Source: Minwuia thermotolerans | GTDB taxonomy: Bacteria > Pseudomonadota > Alphaproteobacteria > Minwuiales > Minwuiaceae | Length of the DNA: 64,000 nucleotides | Direction: 5' to 3' | Assembly: GCF_002924445.1 (NCBI RefSeq) | Contig: NZ_PIGG01000031.1 | Span: 124,001 to 188,000 of the forward strand | Shown here: in pieces, positions 19,020 through 29,285 of the stretch | Layout of the letters: each line of letters begins with the position of its first letter | How positions within the stretch are numbered: position 1 is the stretch's first letter | The notes under the pieces: generated by a model | The model's input: only the letters and a program-made list of their open reading frames with translations | What the model was told of the DNA's origin: nothing | The model's database searches: none | Program-made: the position numbers and the translations under genes

Positions 19020-19838
19020 ATGTCCGGGACGGTACTCGACAGAATCTGCGCGGACAAGCTGGAACATGTCGCCCGCTGCAAGGCCGAGCGTCCGCTGAAG
19101 CGGGTCGAGGCCGCGGCGAAGGCGCAGCCGGCGCCGCGCGGGTTCCTGCAGGCCCTGCGCGCGCATCAGGACGCCGGCCGCTACGGCCTGATCGCCGAAA
19201 TCAAGAAGGCCTCACCCTCCAAGGGTCTGATCCGGGCGGACTTCGACCCGCCCGCGCTGGCGCGGGCCTATCGCGCCGGCGGTGCAAGCTGTCTGTCCGT
19301 GCTGACCGACGCGCCCTATTTCCAGGGTGCCGACAGCTATCTCACCGCGGCCCGCACCGCCGTCGACCTGCCTGTTCTTCGCAAGGACTTCATGCTGGAT
19401 GTCTATCAGATCGCCGAGTCGCGGGCGCTCGGCGCCGACTGCGTGCTGCTGATCATGGCGGCGCTGGAAAACGGCCAGGCCCGGGAGCTCGAAGATGCCG
19501 CGATCGGGTATGGCATGGACGTGCTGGTCGAGGTCCACGACATCGAGGAACTCGAGCGCGCCAAATCTCATCTGAAAAGTGAATTGATCGGTATAAACAA
19601 CCGAAATCTCAAGACTCTAGATGTCGATCTGGCGACCACGGAGGCCTGCGCCGCCGCCCTGCCCGCGGGTTGCCTGGCGGTCAGCGAAAGCGGGCTGAAC
19701 ACCCGCGCCGACCTGGACAGGATGGCCGCCGCCGGCTGCCGCAGCTTCCTGATCGGGGAGAGTCTGATGCGCCAGGAGGATGTCGCTGGCGCCACACGCG
19801 CCCTGATCGGCGAACCTGCGATGCGGGCCGCGGGCTGA
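19020..19838 (+). CDS. trpC: indole-3-glycerol phosphate synthase
   Basis: 272 residues from ATG 19020, a TIM-barrel enzyme. Motifs: [13 protein letters not shown] (catalytic Glu and Lys at strand 1), [21 protein letters not shown] (catalytic Lys), [12 protein letters not shown] and VSESGL (phosphate binding). It is not fused to TrpF, the usual alphaproteobacterial state. Follows trpD by 2 nt and precedes moaC by 1 nt. Confidence 0.96.
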   Translation: MSGTVLDRICADKLEHVARCKAERPLKRVEAAAKAQPAPRGFLQALRAHQDAGRYGLIAEIKKASPSKGLIRADFDPPALARAYRAGGASCLSVLTDAPYFQGADSYLTAARTAVDLPVLRKDFMLDVYQIAESRALGADCVLLIMAALENGQARELEDAAIGYGMDVLVEVHDIEELERAKSHLKSELIGINNRNLKTLDVDLATTEACAAALPAGCLAVSESGLNTRADLDRMAAAGCRSFLIGESLMRQEDVAGATRALIGEPAMRAAG

Positions 19839-19839
19839 G

Positions 19840-20316
19840 ATGGCCGGCTTCACCCATTTCGACGACAAGGGTGCGGCCCGGATGGTCGACGTGGGCGCCA
19901 AGGACGAGACGAAGCGCACCGCCGTGGCGGAGGCCCGGGTCCTCGTCTCCGCGGAGACCCTCGCCCTGATCGTCGAGGGCCGCGCGAAGAAGGGCGACGT
20001 GCTGGGCGTGGCGCGGCTGGCCGGGATCATGGGCGCGAAGAAGACACCGGACCTGATCCCGCTGTGCCACCCGCTGTCGCTGAACAGCGTCGAGGTCGAT
20101 CTCGCGACAGAGCACGACCCGCCCGCCATTCTCATCCGCGCGACCTGCAAGGTCACCGGCAAGACCGGGGTCGAGATGGAGGCGCTGACCGCCGCCTCGG
20201 TCGCGGCGCTGACCGTCTATGACATGTGCAAGGCGGTGCAGCGCGACATGGTCATCACCGGGGTCCGGCTGATCTCCAAGGAAGGCGGCAAGTCCGGCCG
20301 GTTCGGGGCCGAATGA
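19840..20316 (+). CDS. moaC: cyclic pyranopterin monophosphate synthase MoaC
   Basis: 158 residues: [15 protein letters not shown] start, [18 protein letters not shown] and [14 protein letters not shown] motifs, [11 protein letters not shown] near the end, all characteristic of MoaC. It converts the MoaA product to cPMP in molybdenum cofactor synthesis. Stop overlaps the moeA start by ATGA. Confidence 0.97.
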   Translation: MAGFTHFDDKGAARMVDVGAKDETKRTAVAEARVLVSAETLALIVEGRAKKGDVLGVARLAGIMGAKKTPDLIPLCHPLSLNSVEVDLATEHDPPAILIRATCKVTGKTGVEMEALTAASVAALTVYDMCKAVQRDMVITGVRLISKEGGKSGRFGAE

Positions 20317-21515
20317 TTCCCGTCGCGGAAGCGCGCGGCCGCATCCTGGCCGCGCTGTCGCCGACACCCCTGGAATGGGTCGGGCTGGAGCGCGCCAGCG
20401 GCCGGGTGCTGGCCGAGCCGGTACTGGCGCGGCGCACCCAGCCGCCCGCCGACATGTCGGCGATGGATGGATACGCAGTCCGCGCCGCCGATACCGGAAA
20501 TGGCCAGCCGCTGAGGCAGATCGGCGAATCCGCGGCCGGTCACGGTTTCGACGGATCGATCGGCCCGGGCGAGACGGTGCGCATCTTCACCGGCGCGCCC
20601 CTGCCCGAAGGCGCCGACGCCATCCTGATCCAGGAAGATGCGGAAGCCGACGGCGACACCATCCGGCCGAAGGCGGCCGTCGCCCCCGGAACATATGTCC
20701 GCCCGGCCGGCCTCGACTTCCGCGAAGGCGATGCCGGCATGGCGGCCGGCCAGGAAATCGGGCCGCGCAACATCGGCCTGCTGGCCGCCATGAACGCGCC
20801 CTGGGTGCCCGTGCGGCGGCGCCCGCGCATCGCGCTGCTCTCCACGGGCGATGAGCTCGTGCGCCCTGGCGAGGCGCCGGGGCCTGACCAGATCATCTCG
20901 TCCAATGCGCTCTCCGTCGGCGCGCTGGTGGCGAAGGCCGGCGGCGAACCGGTCGATATCGGCATCGCGCCCGACCGGCCCGATGCTCTCGCGGAGGCCG
21001 GACGCCGGGCGGGCGGCTGCGACATGCTGGTGACGCTGGGCGGCGCGTCGGTCGGCGAGCACGACCTCGTGCAGGAGGTGCTGGGCGGCAAGGGCCTGGA
21101 CATCGACTTCTGGCGCATCGCCATGCGGCCGGGCAAACCGCTGATGTTCGGCCGCTTCGGCGATGTGCCTCTGCTCGGTCTGCCGGGCAATCCCGTCTCG
21201 GCGCTGGTCTGCGGCGTGATCTTCCTGCGCCCCGCCATCCGCGCCATGCTGGGCGCCGAAGACACCGTGCCGCCGCTCCGCCGCGGGCGTCTTGGCCGGG
21301 ACCTGCCCGCCAACGACCGCCGCGAAGACTATCTGCGCAGCATCGCCGTCTCCGCGGACGACGGTCCGCCGATGGTCACGCCGTTCGAGCGCCAGGATTC
21401 CTCGATGCTGTCGGTCATGTCGCGCGCCAACGCCCTGGCAGTAAGACCGCCGCACGCACCCGCCATGGCGGCCGGCGAGCCGATCGACTACATCACGCTC
21501 GATCACCTCGCCTGA
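20313..21515 (+). CDS. moeA: molybdopterin molybdenumtransferase MoeA
   Basis: 400 residues from ATG 20313, chosen because it overlaps the moaC stop and gives the standard start ([11 protein letters not shown]). Visible: [41 protein letters not shown] (MoCF domain), [12 protein letters not shown] and [12 protein letters not shown]. Inserts molybdate into adenylated molybdopterin. A lone molybdate-binding protein gene (modA) is at 61335, far from this cluster. Confidence 0.96.
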   Translation: MIPVAEARGRILAALSPTPLEWVGLERASGRVLAEPVLARRTQPPADMSAMDGYAVRAADTGNGQPLRQIGESAAGHGFDGSIGPGETVRIFTGAPLPEGADAILIQEDAEADGDTIRPKAAVAPGTYVRPAGLDFREGDAGMAAGQEIGPRNIGLLAAMNAPWVPVRRRPRIALLSTGDELVRPGEAPGPDQIISSNALSVGALVAKAGGEPVDIGIAPDRPDALAEAGRRAGGCDMLVTLGGASVGEHDLVQEVLGGKGLDIDFWRIAMRPGKPLMFGRFGDVPLLGLPGNPVSALVCGVIFLRPAIRAMLGAEDTVPPLRRGRLGRDLPANDRREDYLRSIAVSADDGPPMVTPFERQDSSMLSVMSRANALAVRPPHAPAMAAGEPIDYITLDHLA

Positions 21516-21525
21516 TGAGGGAACA

Positions 21526-21554
21526 TTGACGGAATCGAGGAACTTACGTAGAAC
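21526..21554 (+). promoter_or_regulatory. lexA promoter with LexA operator over the -10
   Basis: TTGACG (21526-21531), 17-nt spacer, TAGAAC (21549-21554). Overlapping the spacer and -10 is GAAC-TTACGTA-GAAC (21540-21554), which on the other strand reads GTTC-N7-GTTC, the alphaproteobacterial SOS box. LexA bound here would block RNA polymerase, giving autoregulation. A further single GAAC half-site lies at 21521. Confidence 0.82.
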
Positions 21555-21595
21555 ATAACAGGATTCGTTTTCGAGCGGTCAGGAGGCCGACGCCC

Positions 21596-22309
21596 ATGCT
21601 CACACGCAAGCAACACCAGCTCCTGCTCTATGTTCACGACTATCTGAAGGACAATGGCGTCTGTCCTTCGTTCGACGAGATGAAGGACGCGCTGGACCTC
21701 AGGTCGAAGTCCGGCATCCACCGGCTGATCACGGCGCTCGAGGAGCGCGGCTTCATCCGCCGCCTGCCGCACCGGGCGCGGGCGCTGGAGATCCTGAAGC
21801 TGCCGGATTCGGCGACGCCCGAGGGCCGCCAGAGGATACAGGAGCCGAAGGTCGGCGCATTCCAGCCCCAGGTCGTGGCGAGCCAGCCGCTGCCCGCCCG
21901 GGCGACCCCCGCCCCCGCGGCCGGCGAGAGCGCCACCCTGCCCCTCTACGGCCGGATCGCCGCCGGCACGCCGATCGAGGCGCTGCGCGACCAGTCCAAC
22001 TACATCGACGTTCCCGGCCACGTGCTGGGCCGGGGCGAACACTACGCCCTGGAAGTGGCCGGCGATTCCATGATCAACGCCGGCATCCTGGACGGCGACA
22101 CCGTCGTGATCGAGCGCTGCGACACCGCCGAGAACGGCGCCATCGTCGTGGCCCTGATCGACGGCGAGGAAGTGACGCTGAAGCGCCTGCGCCGCCGCGG
22201 CAACGCCATCGCGCTGGAAGCCGAGAACCCGGCCTACGAGACCCGCATCTACCGCCCCGACCAGGTGCGCATTCAGGGCCGGCTGACCGCCCTCTTCCGC
22301 CAGTACTGA
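21596..22309 (+). CDS. lexA: SOS repressor LexA
   Basis: 237 residues, the longer alphaproteobacterial form. N-terminal winged helix-turn-helix (1-70, [14 protein letters not shown] ... [18 protein letters not shown]), a Pro/Ala-rich linker (about 85-112), then the S24 peptidase domain with self-cleavage bond Ala123-Gly124 in GRIAAGTP, nucleophile Ser158 in [10 protein letters not shown] and general base Lys196 in VTLKRL. It represses SOS genes until RecA filaments trigger cleavage. A matching operator lies in its own promoter and another pair before the small ORF at 46259. Confidence 0.97.
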   Translation: MLTRKQHQLLLYVHDYLKDNGVCPSFDEMKDALDLRSKSGIHRLITALEERGFIRRLPHRARALEILKLPDSATPEGRQRIQEPKVGAFQPQVVASQPLPARATPAPAAGESATLPLYGRIAAGTPIEALRDQSNYIDVPGHVLGRGEHYALEVAGDSMINAGILDGDTVVIERCDTAENGAIVVALIDGEEVTLKRLRRRGNAIALEAENPAYETRIYRPDQVRIQGRLTALFRQY

Positions 22310-24438
22310 TCCTTCGCCGGCACCGGATCCCTGATCCAGGCCCGCCGGCCGCGGACCGCGTTCACCGACCTGGCCGAAGGGCCGGCGCGGGCATCGAACC
22401 AGAGCGCATGCGCGCCATCGCGCCAGATGTCGAAACGGTCGATGACGATCCGGGCCGACGGGCAGCGCCCGAAGACCGGCACCAGGCTGATCACCACGTC
22501 GGCCCGCGTACAGTCCTCGGCCACGGCGCGCTGATGCACGGGCAGGGCGATCATCCAGCCATCCGCACGCCAGATGCAGCCCGCATCGTCGCAGCGCATG
22601 CGCCCGTCGGGACTGGACAGCCGCGCAGGCCACGGAAGCGACCCCGCCAGTCCGTCGCGCGCCAGCCACTGATCCGCCGTGAACTTCTCCCGCCGCGCCG
22701 AGGAGAGCATGACCCCGCCGGTCTCGGTGCGCACCGCGACAAGCCGGGCGTCCGAATCCACGCGGATCAGCGGCCGCTCGGCCAGGTGCGGCGAGGCCAG
22801 TCCGATCGCGATCCCGCCGAGCCCGAGCACGCGCCAGGCGCGCGCCCACAGGCAAAGCCAGAGCCCGCCCACGGCCACGGCGGTCAGCCCCCAGACCGGC
22901 ATGGCCGGCACCAGACGGACTGCGCCGGGCAGCGCCGCGACCCAGTGCGCGACCGTCAGCACGGCATCGATGCCCTGTCCCATCAGCCACAGCAGCGGTC
23001 CGTCGAGCCCGACGGGCATCGCCAGCGCCGCCAGGGTCCCCGTGGGCATGACCCAGAATGCGACCAAAGGAATCCCTGCCAGATTGCCCAGCACGCCGTA
23101 GTCGGCGAAACGGTTGAAATGGTAGATCGCGAACGGTCCGGTCGCAGCCCCGGCGATCAGCGTGGTAAGCGCGACGCCGGCCAGATAGCCGACGATGCGG
23201 CGGAGCGGTCCTCTCTCCCCGCCCGAACGGCGCCAGCGGTCGCCATAGCGCTCGTAGGCGGCGACCAGCGCGGTGACGGCGGCGAAGGACATCTGGAAGC
23301 CGGGTTCGACCAGCGCTTCGGGCGACAGCGCGAGGATCAGCATCGCTGCCAGAGCCACGGTTCTGAGCGAGATCGCGCGCCGGTCCGCCAGCACCGCAAG
23401 CATGACGAGCGCGACCATGACGAAGGCGCGGACGGTCGGCACCGAGCCGCCGGTGAGCACGAGATAGCCCGCGCCGCCGGCGATCGCGGTCAGCGCCGCC
23501 CATTTCTTGATCGGCCGGCGCAACGCAAGCGGCGGATGCAGAGCCAGCAGCGCGCGCAGACCGAAGAAGAGAAATCCGGTCACCAGACCCATGTGCAGGC
23601 CCGAGATCGCCAGCAGATGCGCCAGCCCGGCATCGCGCAGCGCCTGCTCCTCCGCCTCCCCGATCCGGCTGCGGTCCCCGGTGATCAGGGCTGCCGCGAC
23701 GCCCCCCGCGGCCCCGCCGATGGCGCCGGCGATGCGGGAGGCCATGCGGTCCCTGAGCCGGCTCAGCCAGCCGCTCCCTTCGCCGGGCCGGACGATTTCG
23801 GCCGCGCCGAGCGCATAGCCGTAGCCGCCGAGACCACGATAGAAGGCGTAGCGCTGGAAATCGAAGGCGCCCGGTTCGGCCGGCGGCGAGGGCGGCCCGG
23901 CGAAGGCAAGCATCGTGACCGTGTCGCCGGCGCGGATGGCCTCCGCACCGCTGCGGACGGAAATCCGCACCTTGTGCGGCAGATCCTCGGCCCGAAGCCG
24001 GCCGAAGCGATCCGGCGCGAGGACCAGTCGCGCCGCGTCGGGCCGGCGCTCCACCGCCAGCACCTCCCCCGCCAGTTCCGTCGGCCCGACTTCCGCCGGC
24101 AGAATGGGCGCACGCACAGCCTCCGTCCGCAGCGCCGCCGCCGCGAGGCCCAGAACCGCGAGCAGGCAGGCAAGCGCCGGCAGCCGGACCGGCGTGGCCC
24201 GCAACTGGACCGTGGCGAACATCGCCAGCACTGCGAGAAACGCCAGCCAGGGCAGCGCCGGTTCGAAGGGGAGCGCGAAATAGACGGCGATGCCGCCGCC
24301 GAAGAGGACGGGCACGAAGTTGAACAGCCGCCCCCGCTCCGCCTCCAGGGCCGCAGCAAGAGCGCCGGCCGGATCGCGCAACAGGCGGGCCGCCGCCGCG
24401 CCAAGCCGTCTCGTCAGTCCTGCGGGGATATGATACAT
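22273..24438 (-). CDS. comEC: ComEC/Rec2 family DNA-uptake channel protein
   Basis: 721 residues, polytopic. An N-terminal membrane pair and OB-like DUF4131 domain (about 40-200) precede the competence domain with [32 protein letters not shown] (seen as ITGDRS and [12 protein letters not shown]), then a run of hydrophobic segments. The C-terminal part after about 560 resembles a shortened beta-lactamase-like region; the zinc-ligand HxHxDH motif is not visible, as in many alphaproteobacterial homologues. Should form the inner-membrane channel for single-stranded DNA in transformation. The last 37 bp overlap the 3' end of lexA on the other strand. Confidence 0.88.
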   Translation of the reverse strand: MYHIPAGLTRRLGAAAARLLRDPAGALAAALEAERGRLFNFVPVLFGGGIAVYFALPFEPALPWLAFLAVLAMFATVQLRATPVRLPALACLLAVLGLAAAALRTEAVRAPILPAEVGPTELAGEVLAVERRPDAARLVLAPDRFGRLRAEDLPHKVRISVRSGAEAIRAGDTVTMLAFAGPPSPPAEPGAFDFQRYAFYRGLGGYGYALGAAEIVRPGEGSGWLSRLRDRMASRIAGAIGGAAGGVAAALITGDRSRIGEAEEQALRDAGLAHLLAISGLHMGLVTGFLFFGLRALLALHPPLALRRPIKKWAALTAIAGGAGYLVLTGGSVPTVRAFVMVALVMLAVLADRRAISLRTVALAAMLILALSPEALVEPGFQMSFAAVTALVAAYERYGDRWRRSGGERGPLRRIVGYLAGVALTTLIAGAATGPFAIYHFNRFADYGVLGNLAGIPLVAFWVMPTGTLAALAMPVGLDGPLLWLMGQGIDAVLTVAHWVAALPGAVRLVPAMPVWGLTAVAVGGLWLCLWARAWRVLGLGGIAIGLASPHLAERPLIRVDSDARLVAVRTETGGVMLSSARREKFTADQWLARDGLAGSLPWPARLSSPDGRMRCDDAGCIWRADGWMIALPVHQRAVAEDCTRADVVISLVPVFGRCPSARIVIDRFDIWRDGAHALWFDARAGPSARSVNAVRGRRAWIRDPVPAKDQYWRKRAVSRP

Positions 24439-24493
24439 CCACGCCCTCCCGAAGCGATGCTACGTCAATCCCGATCATCAGGAGAAGTCATCC

Positions 24494-25897
24494 ATGCCCA
24501 AGGACGGCGTCGTCACACGTTTCGCGCCCTCGCCGACCGGCTTCCTGCACATCGGCGGCGCACGCACCGCCCTGTTCAACTGGCTCTACGCCCGCCACCA
24601 CGGCGGCCGCTTCCTGCTTCGCATCGAGGACACGGACCGCAAACGCTCCACGGACACGGCGATCGAGGCCATCTTCGACGGCCTGAACTGGCTCGGCCTG
24701 GAGGCCGACGAGGAACCCGTTTTTCAGTTCGCACGCCAGCAGCGTCACGCCGAGATCGTCGAACAGCTGCTGGATCGCGGCGAAGCCTATCGCTGCTACG
24801 CCAGCCCCGAGGAGCTGCAGGCCATGCGCGACACCCAGCGCGCCGCGGGACAGCCGGTGCGCTATGACGGGCGCTGGCGGGACCGCGACCCGGCGGACGC
24901 GCCGAAGGATGTTCTGCCCGCGATCCGCCTGAAGGCCCCGCGGACCGGCGAGACGATCATCGAGGATCTGGTCCAGGGCCAGGTCTCGTTTCAGAATGAA
25001 CAGCTCGACGACATGGTCCTGCTGCGCGCCGACGGCACGCCGACCTACATGCTTTCGGTCGTGGTGGACGATCACGACATGGATATCACCCACATCATCC
25101 GCGGCGACGATCACCTGGTGAACGCGGCGCGACAGAGCCTGATCTTCCGCGCGCTTGGCTGGAGGCCGCCGAAATTCGCCCATATCCCGCTGATCCACGG
25201 ACCGGACGGGGCCAAGCTCTCCAAGCGCCATGGCGCACTCGGCGTCGATGCCTACCGTGACATGGGCTTCCTGCCCGAGGCCATGCGCAACTATCTGGTG
25301 CGTCTCGGCTGGGCCCATGGGGACGACGAGATATTCTCCACCGAGCAGGCCATCGAATGGTTCGACCTGGACCATGTGGGCCGCAGCGCCGCGCGCTTCG
25401 ATTTCCAGAAGCTGGAGCACCTGAACGGCCACTATCTGCGCCAGGCTGACGACGGTCGGCTGGTCGGACTGGTCTGCGAGATGCTGGCGCGCAAGGGCCA
25501 GGATGTCGACGCCGATGGACGCGCCCGCCTGCTTGCCATCATGCCTTCGCTGAAGGAACGCGCAAGGACAGTCGCCGAACTCGCTGAAAGCGCCGGCTTT
25601 CTTTTCGCCGAGCGGCCGATCGCGACAAACGAAAAGGCGGCCAGGCTGCTCTCCGGCGAGGCGCCAGAGATCCTGGCGGGCGTACGCGACAGTCTCGCCG
25701 CGCTGGAGGACTGGAACGCCGCGGCCGCCGAGGCCGCGGTACGCGATTATGCCGAGACCAACGAACTGAAACTCGGCAAGGTGGCGCAGCCGCTGCGCGC
25801 GGCGCTGACCGGCTCCAACGTCTCACCGGGCATCTTCGATGTGCTCGTCGCGCTGGGCCGGGAGGAGTCGCTCGCGCGCATAGGTGATCGCATCTGA
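24494..25897 (+). CDS. gltX: glutamate--tRNA ligase
   Basis: 467 residues, class I synthetase. HIGH-type motif in [13 protein letters not shown] (residues 18-21), KMSKS-type motif [10 protein letters not shown] (241-245), zinc-less insert, and an all-helical anticodon domain from about 320. Alphaproteobacteria often carry two GltX proteins, and this could charge tRNA-Glu only or also tRNA-Gln before GatCAB; the sequence does not decide. Starts 11 nt after a CAGGAGAAG ribosome site and is divergent from comEC. Confidence 0.95.
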   Translation: MPKDGVVTRFAPSPTGFLHIGGARTALFNWLYARHHGGRFLLRIEDTDRKRSTDTAIEAIFDGLNWLGLEADEEPVFQFARQQRHAEIVEQLLDRGEAYRCYASPEELQAMRDTQRAAGQPVRYDGRWRDRDPADAPKDVLPAIRLKAPRTGETIIEDLVQGQVSFQNEQLDDMVLLRADGTPTYMLSVVVDDHDMDITHIIRGDDHLVNAARQSLIFRALGWRPPKFAHIPLIHGPDGAKLSKRHGALGVDAYRDMGFLPEAMRNYLVRLGWAHGDDEIFSTEQAIEWFDLDHVGRSAARFDFQKLEHLNGHYLRQADDGRLVGLVCEMLARKGQDVDADGRARLLAIMPSLKERARTVAELAESAGFLFAERPIATNEKAARLLSGEAPEILAGVRDSLAALEDWNAAAAEAAVRDYAETNELKLGKVAQPLRAALTGSNVSPGIFDVLVALGREESLARIGDRI

Positions 25898-25906
25898 CGC
25901 AGGGTC

Positions 25907-25923
25907 CGCGAGATTTTCTCGCG
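25907..25923 (+). terminator. short hairpin after gltX
   Basis: CGCGAGA (25907-25913), TTT loop, TCTCGCG (25917-25923): a perfect 7-bp stem ten nt after the gltX stop. There is no T-run behind it, so it may be a processing or weak termination signal rather than a strong terminator. Confidence 0.35.
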
Positions 25924-25935
25924 CGGCGCTTGGGC

Positions 25936-25941
25936 TATAAT
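25936..25941 (+). promoter_or_regulatory. consensus -10 box before gltA
   Basis: A perfect TATAAT sits 71 nt upstream of the gltA start in the 114-nt gltX-gltA gap. No good -35 is visible at the proper distance, so an activator or a non-consensus -35 would be needed. Confidence 0.4.
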
Positions 25942-26011
25942 GCCCATATAAGGGTCAAGGGAATTCCGCGGCGACCGAGCCGCCCAACGAACAACAGGAT
26001 GGGGGTCCACG

Positions 26012-27319
26012 ATGAGTGAAGCCAAAACCAACGGAAAGGCCGCGATCTCGGTCGGCAAGAAGGCCAAGCTGGACGTCGACGTCCTCTCCGGGACGGTCGG
26101 TCCGGATGTCATCGACATCCGCAAGCTCTACGGCGAAACCGGCTACTTCACCTACGACCCCGGTTTTACGGCGACTGCGAGCTGCCAGTCCGCGATCTCC
26201 TACATCGACGGCGACAAGGGTGTGCTGCTGCATCGTGGCTACCCGATCGACGAGCTGGCGGAGCACTCCGACTACATGGAAGTCTGCTATCTGCTGCTGA
26301 ACGGTGAGCTGCCGACCGCGGAGCAGAAGGCCGGATTCGTCGACACGGTCACCCGGCACACCATGCTGCACGACCAGATGAACTACTTCTTCCGCGGCTT
26401 CCGACGCGACGCCCATCCGATGGCGATCATGGTCGGCGTGGTCGGCGCGATGAGCGCATTCTATCATGACTCCACCGACGTCGACGATCCGCACCAGCGC
26501 ATGGTGGCGTCGTACCGGCTGGTGGCGAAGATGCCGACCATCGCAGCCTGGGCCTACAAGTATTCCATCGGCCAGCCCTTCATCTATCCGAAGAACGACC
26601 TGTCCTATTCCGAGCGTTTCCTGGACATGATGTTCGCCGTCCCGGCCGAGAGCTATCGGGTCGATCCGGTTCTGGCGAAGGCGATGGACCGCATCCTGAT
26701 CCTGCACGCTGACCACGAGCAGAACGCCTCGACCTCGACGGTGCGCCTGGCCGGATCCTCGGGAGCCAACCCCTTCGCCTGCATCGCCGCCGGCATCGCC
26801 AGCCTCTGGGGCCCCGCCCACGGCGGCGCCAACGAGGCGGTGCTGCGCATGCTCAACGAGATCGGCACCGTCGATCGCGTCGACGAGTGCGTCAAGCGCG
26901 CCAAGGACAAGGATGACCCCTTCCGTCTGATGGGCTTCGGTCACCGCGTCTACAAGAACTACGATCCGCGCGCGAAAGTCATGCAGCAGACCTGCCATGA
27001 GGTCCTCGACCAGTTGGGCATCAAGGACGATCCGCTGCTCGAGATCGCCATGAAGCTGGAGAAGGTGGCGCTGGAAGACGACTACTTCGTCGACAAGAAG
27101 CTCTACCCGAACGTGGATTTCTATTCCGGCATCATCCTGAAGGCGATGGGTTTCCCGATGGAGATGTTCACCGTTCTCTTCGCCCTGGCCCGCACGGTCG
27201 GCTGGGTCGCCCAGTGGAACGAGATGATCCAGGATCCCCACCAGAAGATCGGCCGTCCGCGCCAGCTCTATACCGGCCCGGCGCAGCATCCCTACGTGCC
27301 GATCCACAAGCGCGACTGA
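26012..27319 (+). CDS. gltA: citrate synthase
   Basis: 435 residues, the hexameric NADH-sensitive-length type II form. Catalytic residues align by count with the E. coli enzyme: His270 in [12 protein letters not shown], His311 in [14 protein letters not shown] and Asp369 in NVDFYSGI. Strong ribosome site AGGATGGGGG 7-8 nt before ATG. Condenses acetyl-CoA and oxaloacetate at the entry of the TCA cycle. Own promoter likely (TATAAT at 25936). Confidence 0.97.
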   Translation: MSEAKTNGKAAISVGKKAKLDVDVLSGTVGPDVIDIRKLYGETGYFTYDPGFTATASCQSAISYIDGDKGVLLHRGYPIDELAEHSDYMEVCYLLLNGELPTAEQKAGFVDTVTRHTMLHDQMNYFFRGFRRDAHPMAIMVGVVGAMSAFYHDSTDVDDPHQRMVASYRLVAKMPTIAAWAYKYSIGQPFIYPKNDLSYSERFLDMMFAVPAESYRVDPVLAKAMDRILILHADHEQNASTSTVRLAGSSGANPFACIAAGIASLWGPAHGGANEAVLRMLNEIGTVDRVDECVKRAKDKDDPFRLMGFGHRVYKNYDPRAKVMQQTCHEVLDQLGIKDDPLLEIAMKLEKVALEDDYFVDKKLYPNVDFYSGIILKAMGFPMEMFTVLFALARTVGWVAQWNEMIQDPHQKIGRPRQLYTGPAQHPYVPIHKRD

Positions 27320-27329
27320 GGCATGAACC

Positions 27330-27548
27330 ATGCGGCGGGAACAGAATCAGTCGCGTAATTCCACCGTCCCGCGGTTTCGCGGGAACGGGTTCCCGCGGCC
27401 CGGGCCGGCCATCGGCCGGCTCGCCGTGCTGCCGAAGCGGCCCGCCAACGACAACGTGCCGCCCTGGCGGGCCGGCGTTGGATTCCGGCTGATTCTGCTT
27501 GCTGCGGCGGTCGCCGCAGCCGCGGCCTGCGCCGCGTTTCTCGGCTAG
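27330..27548 (+). CDS. small hypothetical membrane protein with PANDN motif
   Basis: A 72-residue frame beginning 10 nt after the gltA stop. Basic, proline-rich N-terminus, a RPANDNVPPW motif near residue 37 and one C-terminal membrane segment (about 51-70, ILLAAAVAAAAACAAFLG). The ANDN-type motif recurs in many small alphaproteobacterial proteins (family knowledge, not checked). The region is full of hairpins (for example GCCGGC...GCCGGC near 27405-27420), so part could be structured RNA instead. Function unknown. Confidence 0.5.
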   Translation: MRREQNQSRNSTVPRFRGNGFPRPGPAIGRLAVLPKRPANDNVPPWRAGVGFRLILLAAAVAAAAACAAFLG

Positions 27549-27586
27549 ACCGGTCCTCGGTTGAATTGAATCGCCAGTGGAGCTTC

Positions 27587-27680
27587 GGTGTCATGCCCGC
27601 CTTGTGTGGGCATCCGGCCAGGATCATCGACTTGCGGCAAAGCCGCTCCGGACCCCCGCACGGTGGCGGGGGTGACACGC
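27587..27680 (-). repeat. 94-bp intergenic palindromic repeat, copy B
   Basis: Reverse complement of copy A at 2044-2136 with about ten differences: it starts GGTGTCATGCCCGCCTTGTG and ends GCGGGGGTGACACGC. The central GACTTGCGGCAAAGCCGCTCC matches copy A apart from one base (segment shown in parts: GACTTGCGGC, AAAGCCGCTCC). It fills the gap between the small ORF after gltA and the 3' end of the glyoxalase gene, again next to a VOC-family gene. Confidence 0.8.
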
Positions 27681-27716
27681 CGAACAAGTGGCGGTCCGAT
27701 CGAACAATGGACTGAT

Positions 27717-28118
27717 CTAGGCCGCCTTGCGCTCGATCAGCTCGATCTTGTAGCCGTCCGGATCCTCGATGAAGGCGATGACCGATCCGCCGTGTTTCAT
27801 GGGGCCCGGCGGGCGCGGAATGGGAACGCCTTCCTTTTCCAGCTCGTCGCAGGTGCCGTAGATGTCCGGCACCCCGATCGCGAGATGGCCGAAACCGTCC
27901 CCCAGGTCATAGTTGTCCGTCTGACCCCAGTTGTGGGTCAGCTCGATGACCGTGCTGTCGGCCTCGTCGCCATAGCCGACGAACGCCAGCGTGAACTCAC
28001 CGGTCGGGAAATCCTTCTTTCGCAGCAGGTTCATCCCCAGCAGGCGGGTGTAGAAGTCCAGCGAGCGGTCGAGATCCTTCACCCGGATCATGGTGTGCAG
28101 CAGACGAGCGTCCTTCAT
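27717..28118 (-). CDS. gloA: lactoylglutathione lyase (glyoxalase I)
   Basis: 133 residues, VOC fold with all four metal ligands in place: His8 in LLHTMIRV, Glu in GEFTLAFVGYG, His in GFGHLAIGV and Glu in DGYKIELIE. The YTRLLGMNLLR stretch is typical of GloA. Isomerises the hemithioacetal of methylglyoxal and glutathione. Its ATG overlaps the lpxB stop (ATGA), so it is the last gene of the long envelope cluster. Confidence 0.92.
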   Translation of the reverse strand: MKDARLLHTMIRVKDLDRSLDFYTRLLGMNLLRKKDFPTGEFTLAFVGYGDEADSTVIELTHNWGQTDNYDLGDGFGHLAIGVPDIYGTCDELEKEGVPIPRPPGPMKHGGSVIAFIEDPDGYKIELIERKAA

Positions 28119-29284
28119 GCGTCCTTCTCCCTGTTCGTTTCGGCCAGGTTCAATACCACGCGCGCCGCCTTGTCCGAAGGCCAGAGGGCGCCGGGCTTCA
28201 GCATCATGGCGACCGTCCGCCCGGCCTCGATCTGGGCGTCGCGGGCGACCGGATCGGTCATGATCCGCTGCAGCGCGCCGGCGATGGCCCCGGCGGTGCA
28301 GTTCCCCTGAATCAGCTCGGGCACGACAGGCTTGTCCATCAGGATGTTGACCAGGCTGGCGTAGGGTATGCGGATCAGCCGCCGCGCCAGGGCCGCGGTC
28401 AGCGCGTTCATGCGGTACGCGACGACCGCCGGCGTCCCGGCCAGAGCCAGTTCCAGCGCGACGGTGCCCGAAGCTGCGAGGGCACTGTCGGCGGCATGGA
28501 AGCAGTCCATCTTCCCGGCCTGCCCGAGGACGGTGTACGGCAGTGGCTGGCGGGCGAGCATGCGGTCGACCTCCGCCTGGAGGTGCGGCAGCGTCGGCGC
28601 CAGCACGTGGGCGGCCGGGACCCGCTCGGCGAGACGGCGCAAGGCGTCCACGAAGACCGGCCCCAGCCGCCGGACCTCGCCCCGCCGGCTGCCAAACAGC
28701 ACCGCCAGCGCTGGCACATGAGGGGACAGTCCCTGCGCCGCCCGGAAAGCCCGCATGTCTCCCTGATAGGCGTTCTCCGCCTCCACCGCGGGATGGCCGA
28801 CGAAGGTGGCCGCCAGACCCTCCTTCTCGAACAAGGGCGGCTCAAAGGGCAGCAGCGTCAGCAGATGATCGTAGAGCGCCGCCGTGGTCACGGCCCGCTT
28901 CGGGCGGTAGGCCCAGACCGACGGCGCGACATAGTGAATCCGGATGGTATCGAGATCCTGTAACCGCCGGGCCAGACGCTTGTTGAACCCCGGCGAATCG
29001 ATGGTCAGCAGCACATGTGGCCGCTTCGCCCGCGCGAAGGCCTCGGTCTCCCGCAGCCGGCGCAGGATCGCCGGCGCCCGCGGCAGGATTTCGAACAATC
29101 CCATCACCGAGAGTTCATCCATCGGAAAGAGCGACTCCAGCCCGGCCGCCGCCATGGCGTCGCCGCCGACGCCGACGATCTCGACGCGCTCCCCGGCCAG
29201 TTTCTTCAGTGATCGCATCAGGTGGGCGCCCAGAACGTCGCCCGACGGCTCGCCGGCCACCAGCATGATGCGGATGGGGAGCAT
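28115..29284 (-). CDS. lpxB: lipid-A-disaccharide synthase
   Basis: 389 residues from ATG 29284, one nt after the lpxI stop; the longer frame upstream lies inside lpxI and is rejected. GT19 family: IMLVAGEPSGDVLGA start, GVGGDAMAAAG, PSVWAYRPKRA, LLPFEPPLFEKEG and SGTVALELALAGTPAVVAYR motifs. Joins UDP-2,3-diacylglucosamine and lipid X to make the lipid A disaccharide at the inner membrane. Confidence 0.95.
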   Translation of the reverse strand: MLPIRIMLVAGEPSGDVLGAHLMRSLKKLAGERVEIVGVGGDAMAAAGLESLFPMDELSVMGLFEILPRAPAILRRLRETEAFARAKRPHVLLTIDSPGFNKRLARRLQDLDTIRIHYVAPSVWAYRPKRAVTTAALYDHLLTLLPFEPPLFEKEGLAATFVGHPAVEAENAYQGDMRAFRAAQGLSPHVPALAVLFGSRRGEVRRLGPVFVDALRRLAERVPAAHVLAPTLPHLQAEVDRMLARQPLPYTVLGQAGKMDCFHAADSALAASGTVALELALAGTPAVVAYRMNALTAALARRLIRIPYASLVNILMDKPVVPELIQGNCTAGAIAGALQRIMTDPVARDAQIEAGRTVAMMLKPGALWPSDKAARVVLNLAETNREKDA

Positions 29285-29285
29285 C

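Noticed and set aside
27350-27425. gltA terminator in the hairpin-rich stretch
   Set aside because: CCCGCGGTTTCGCGGG and later palindromes have no T-run and fall inside the small ORF; not enough for a terminator call.
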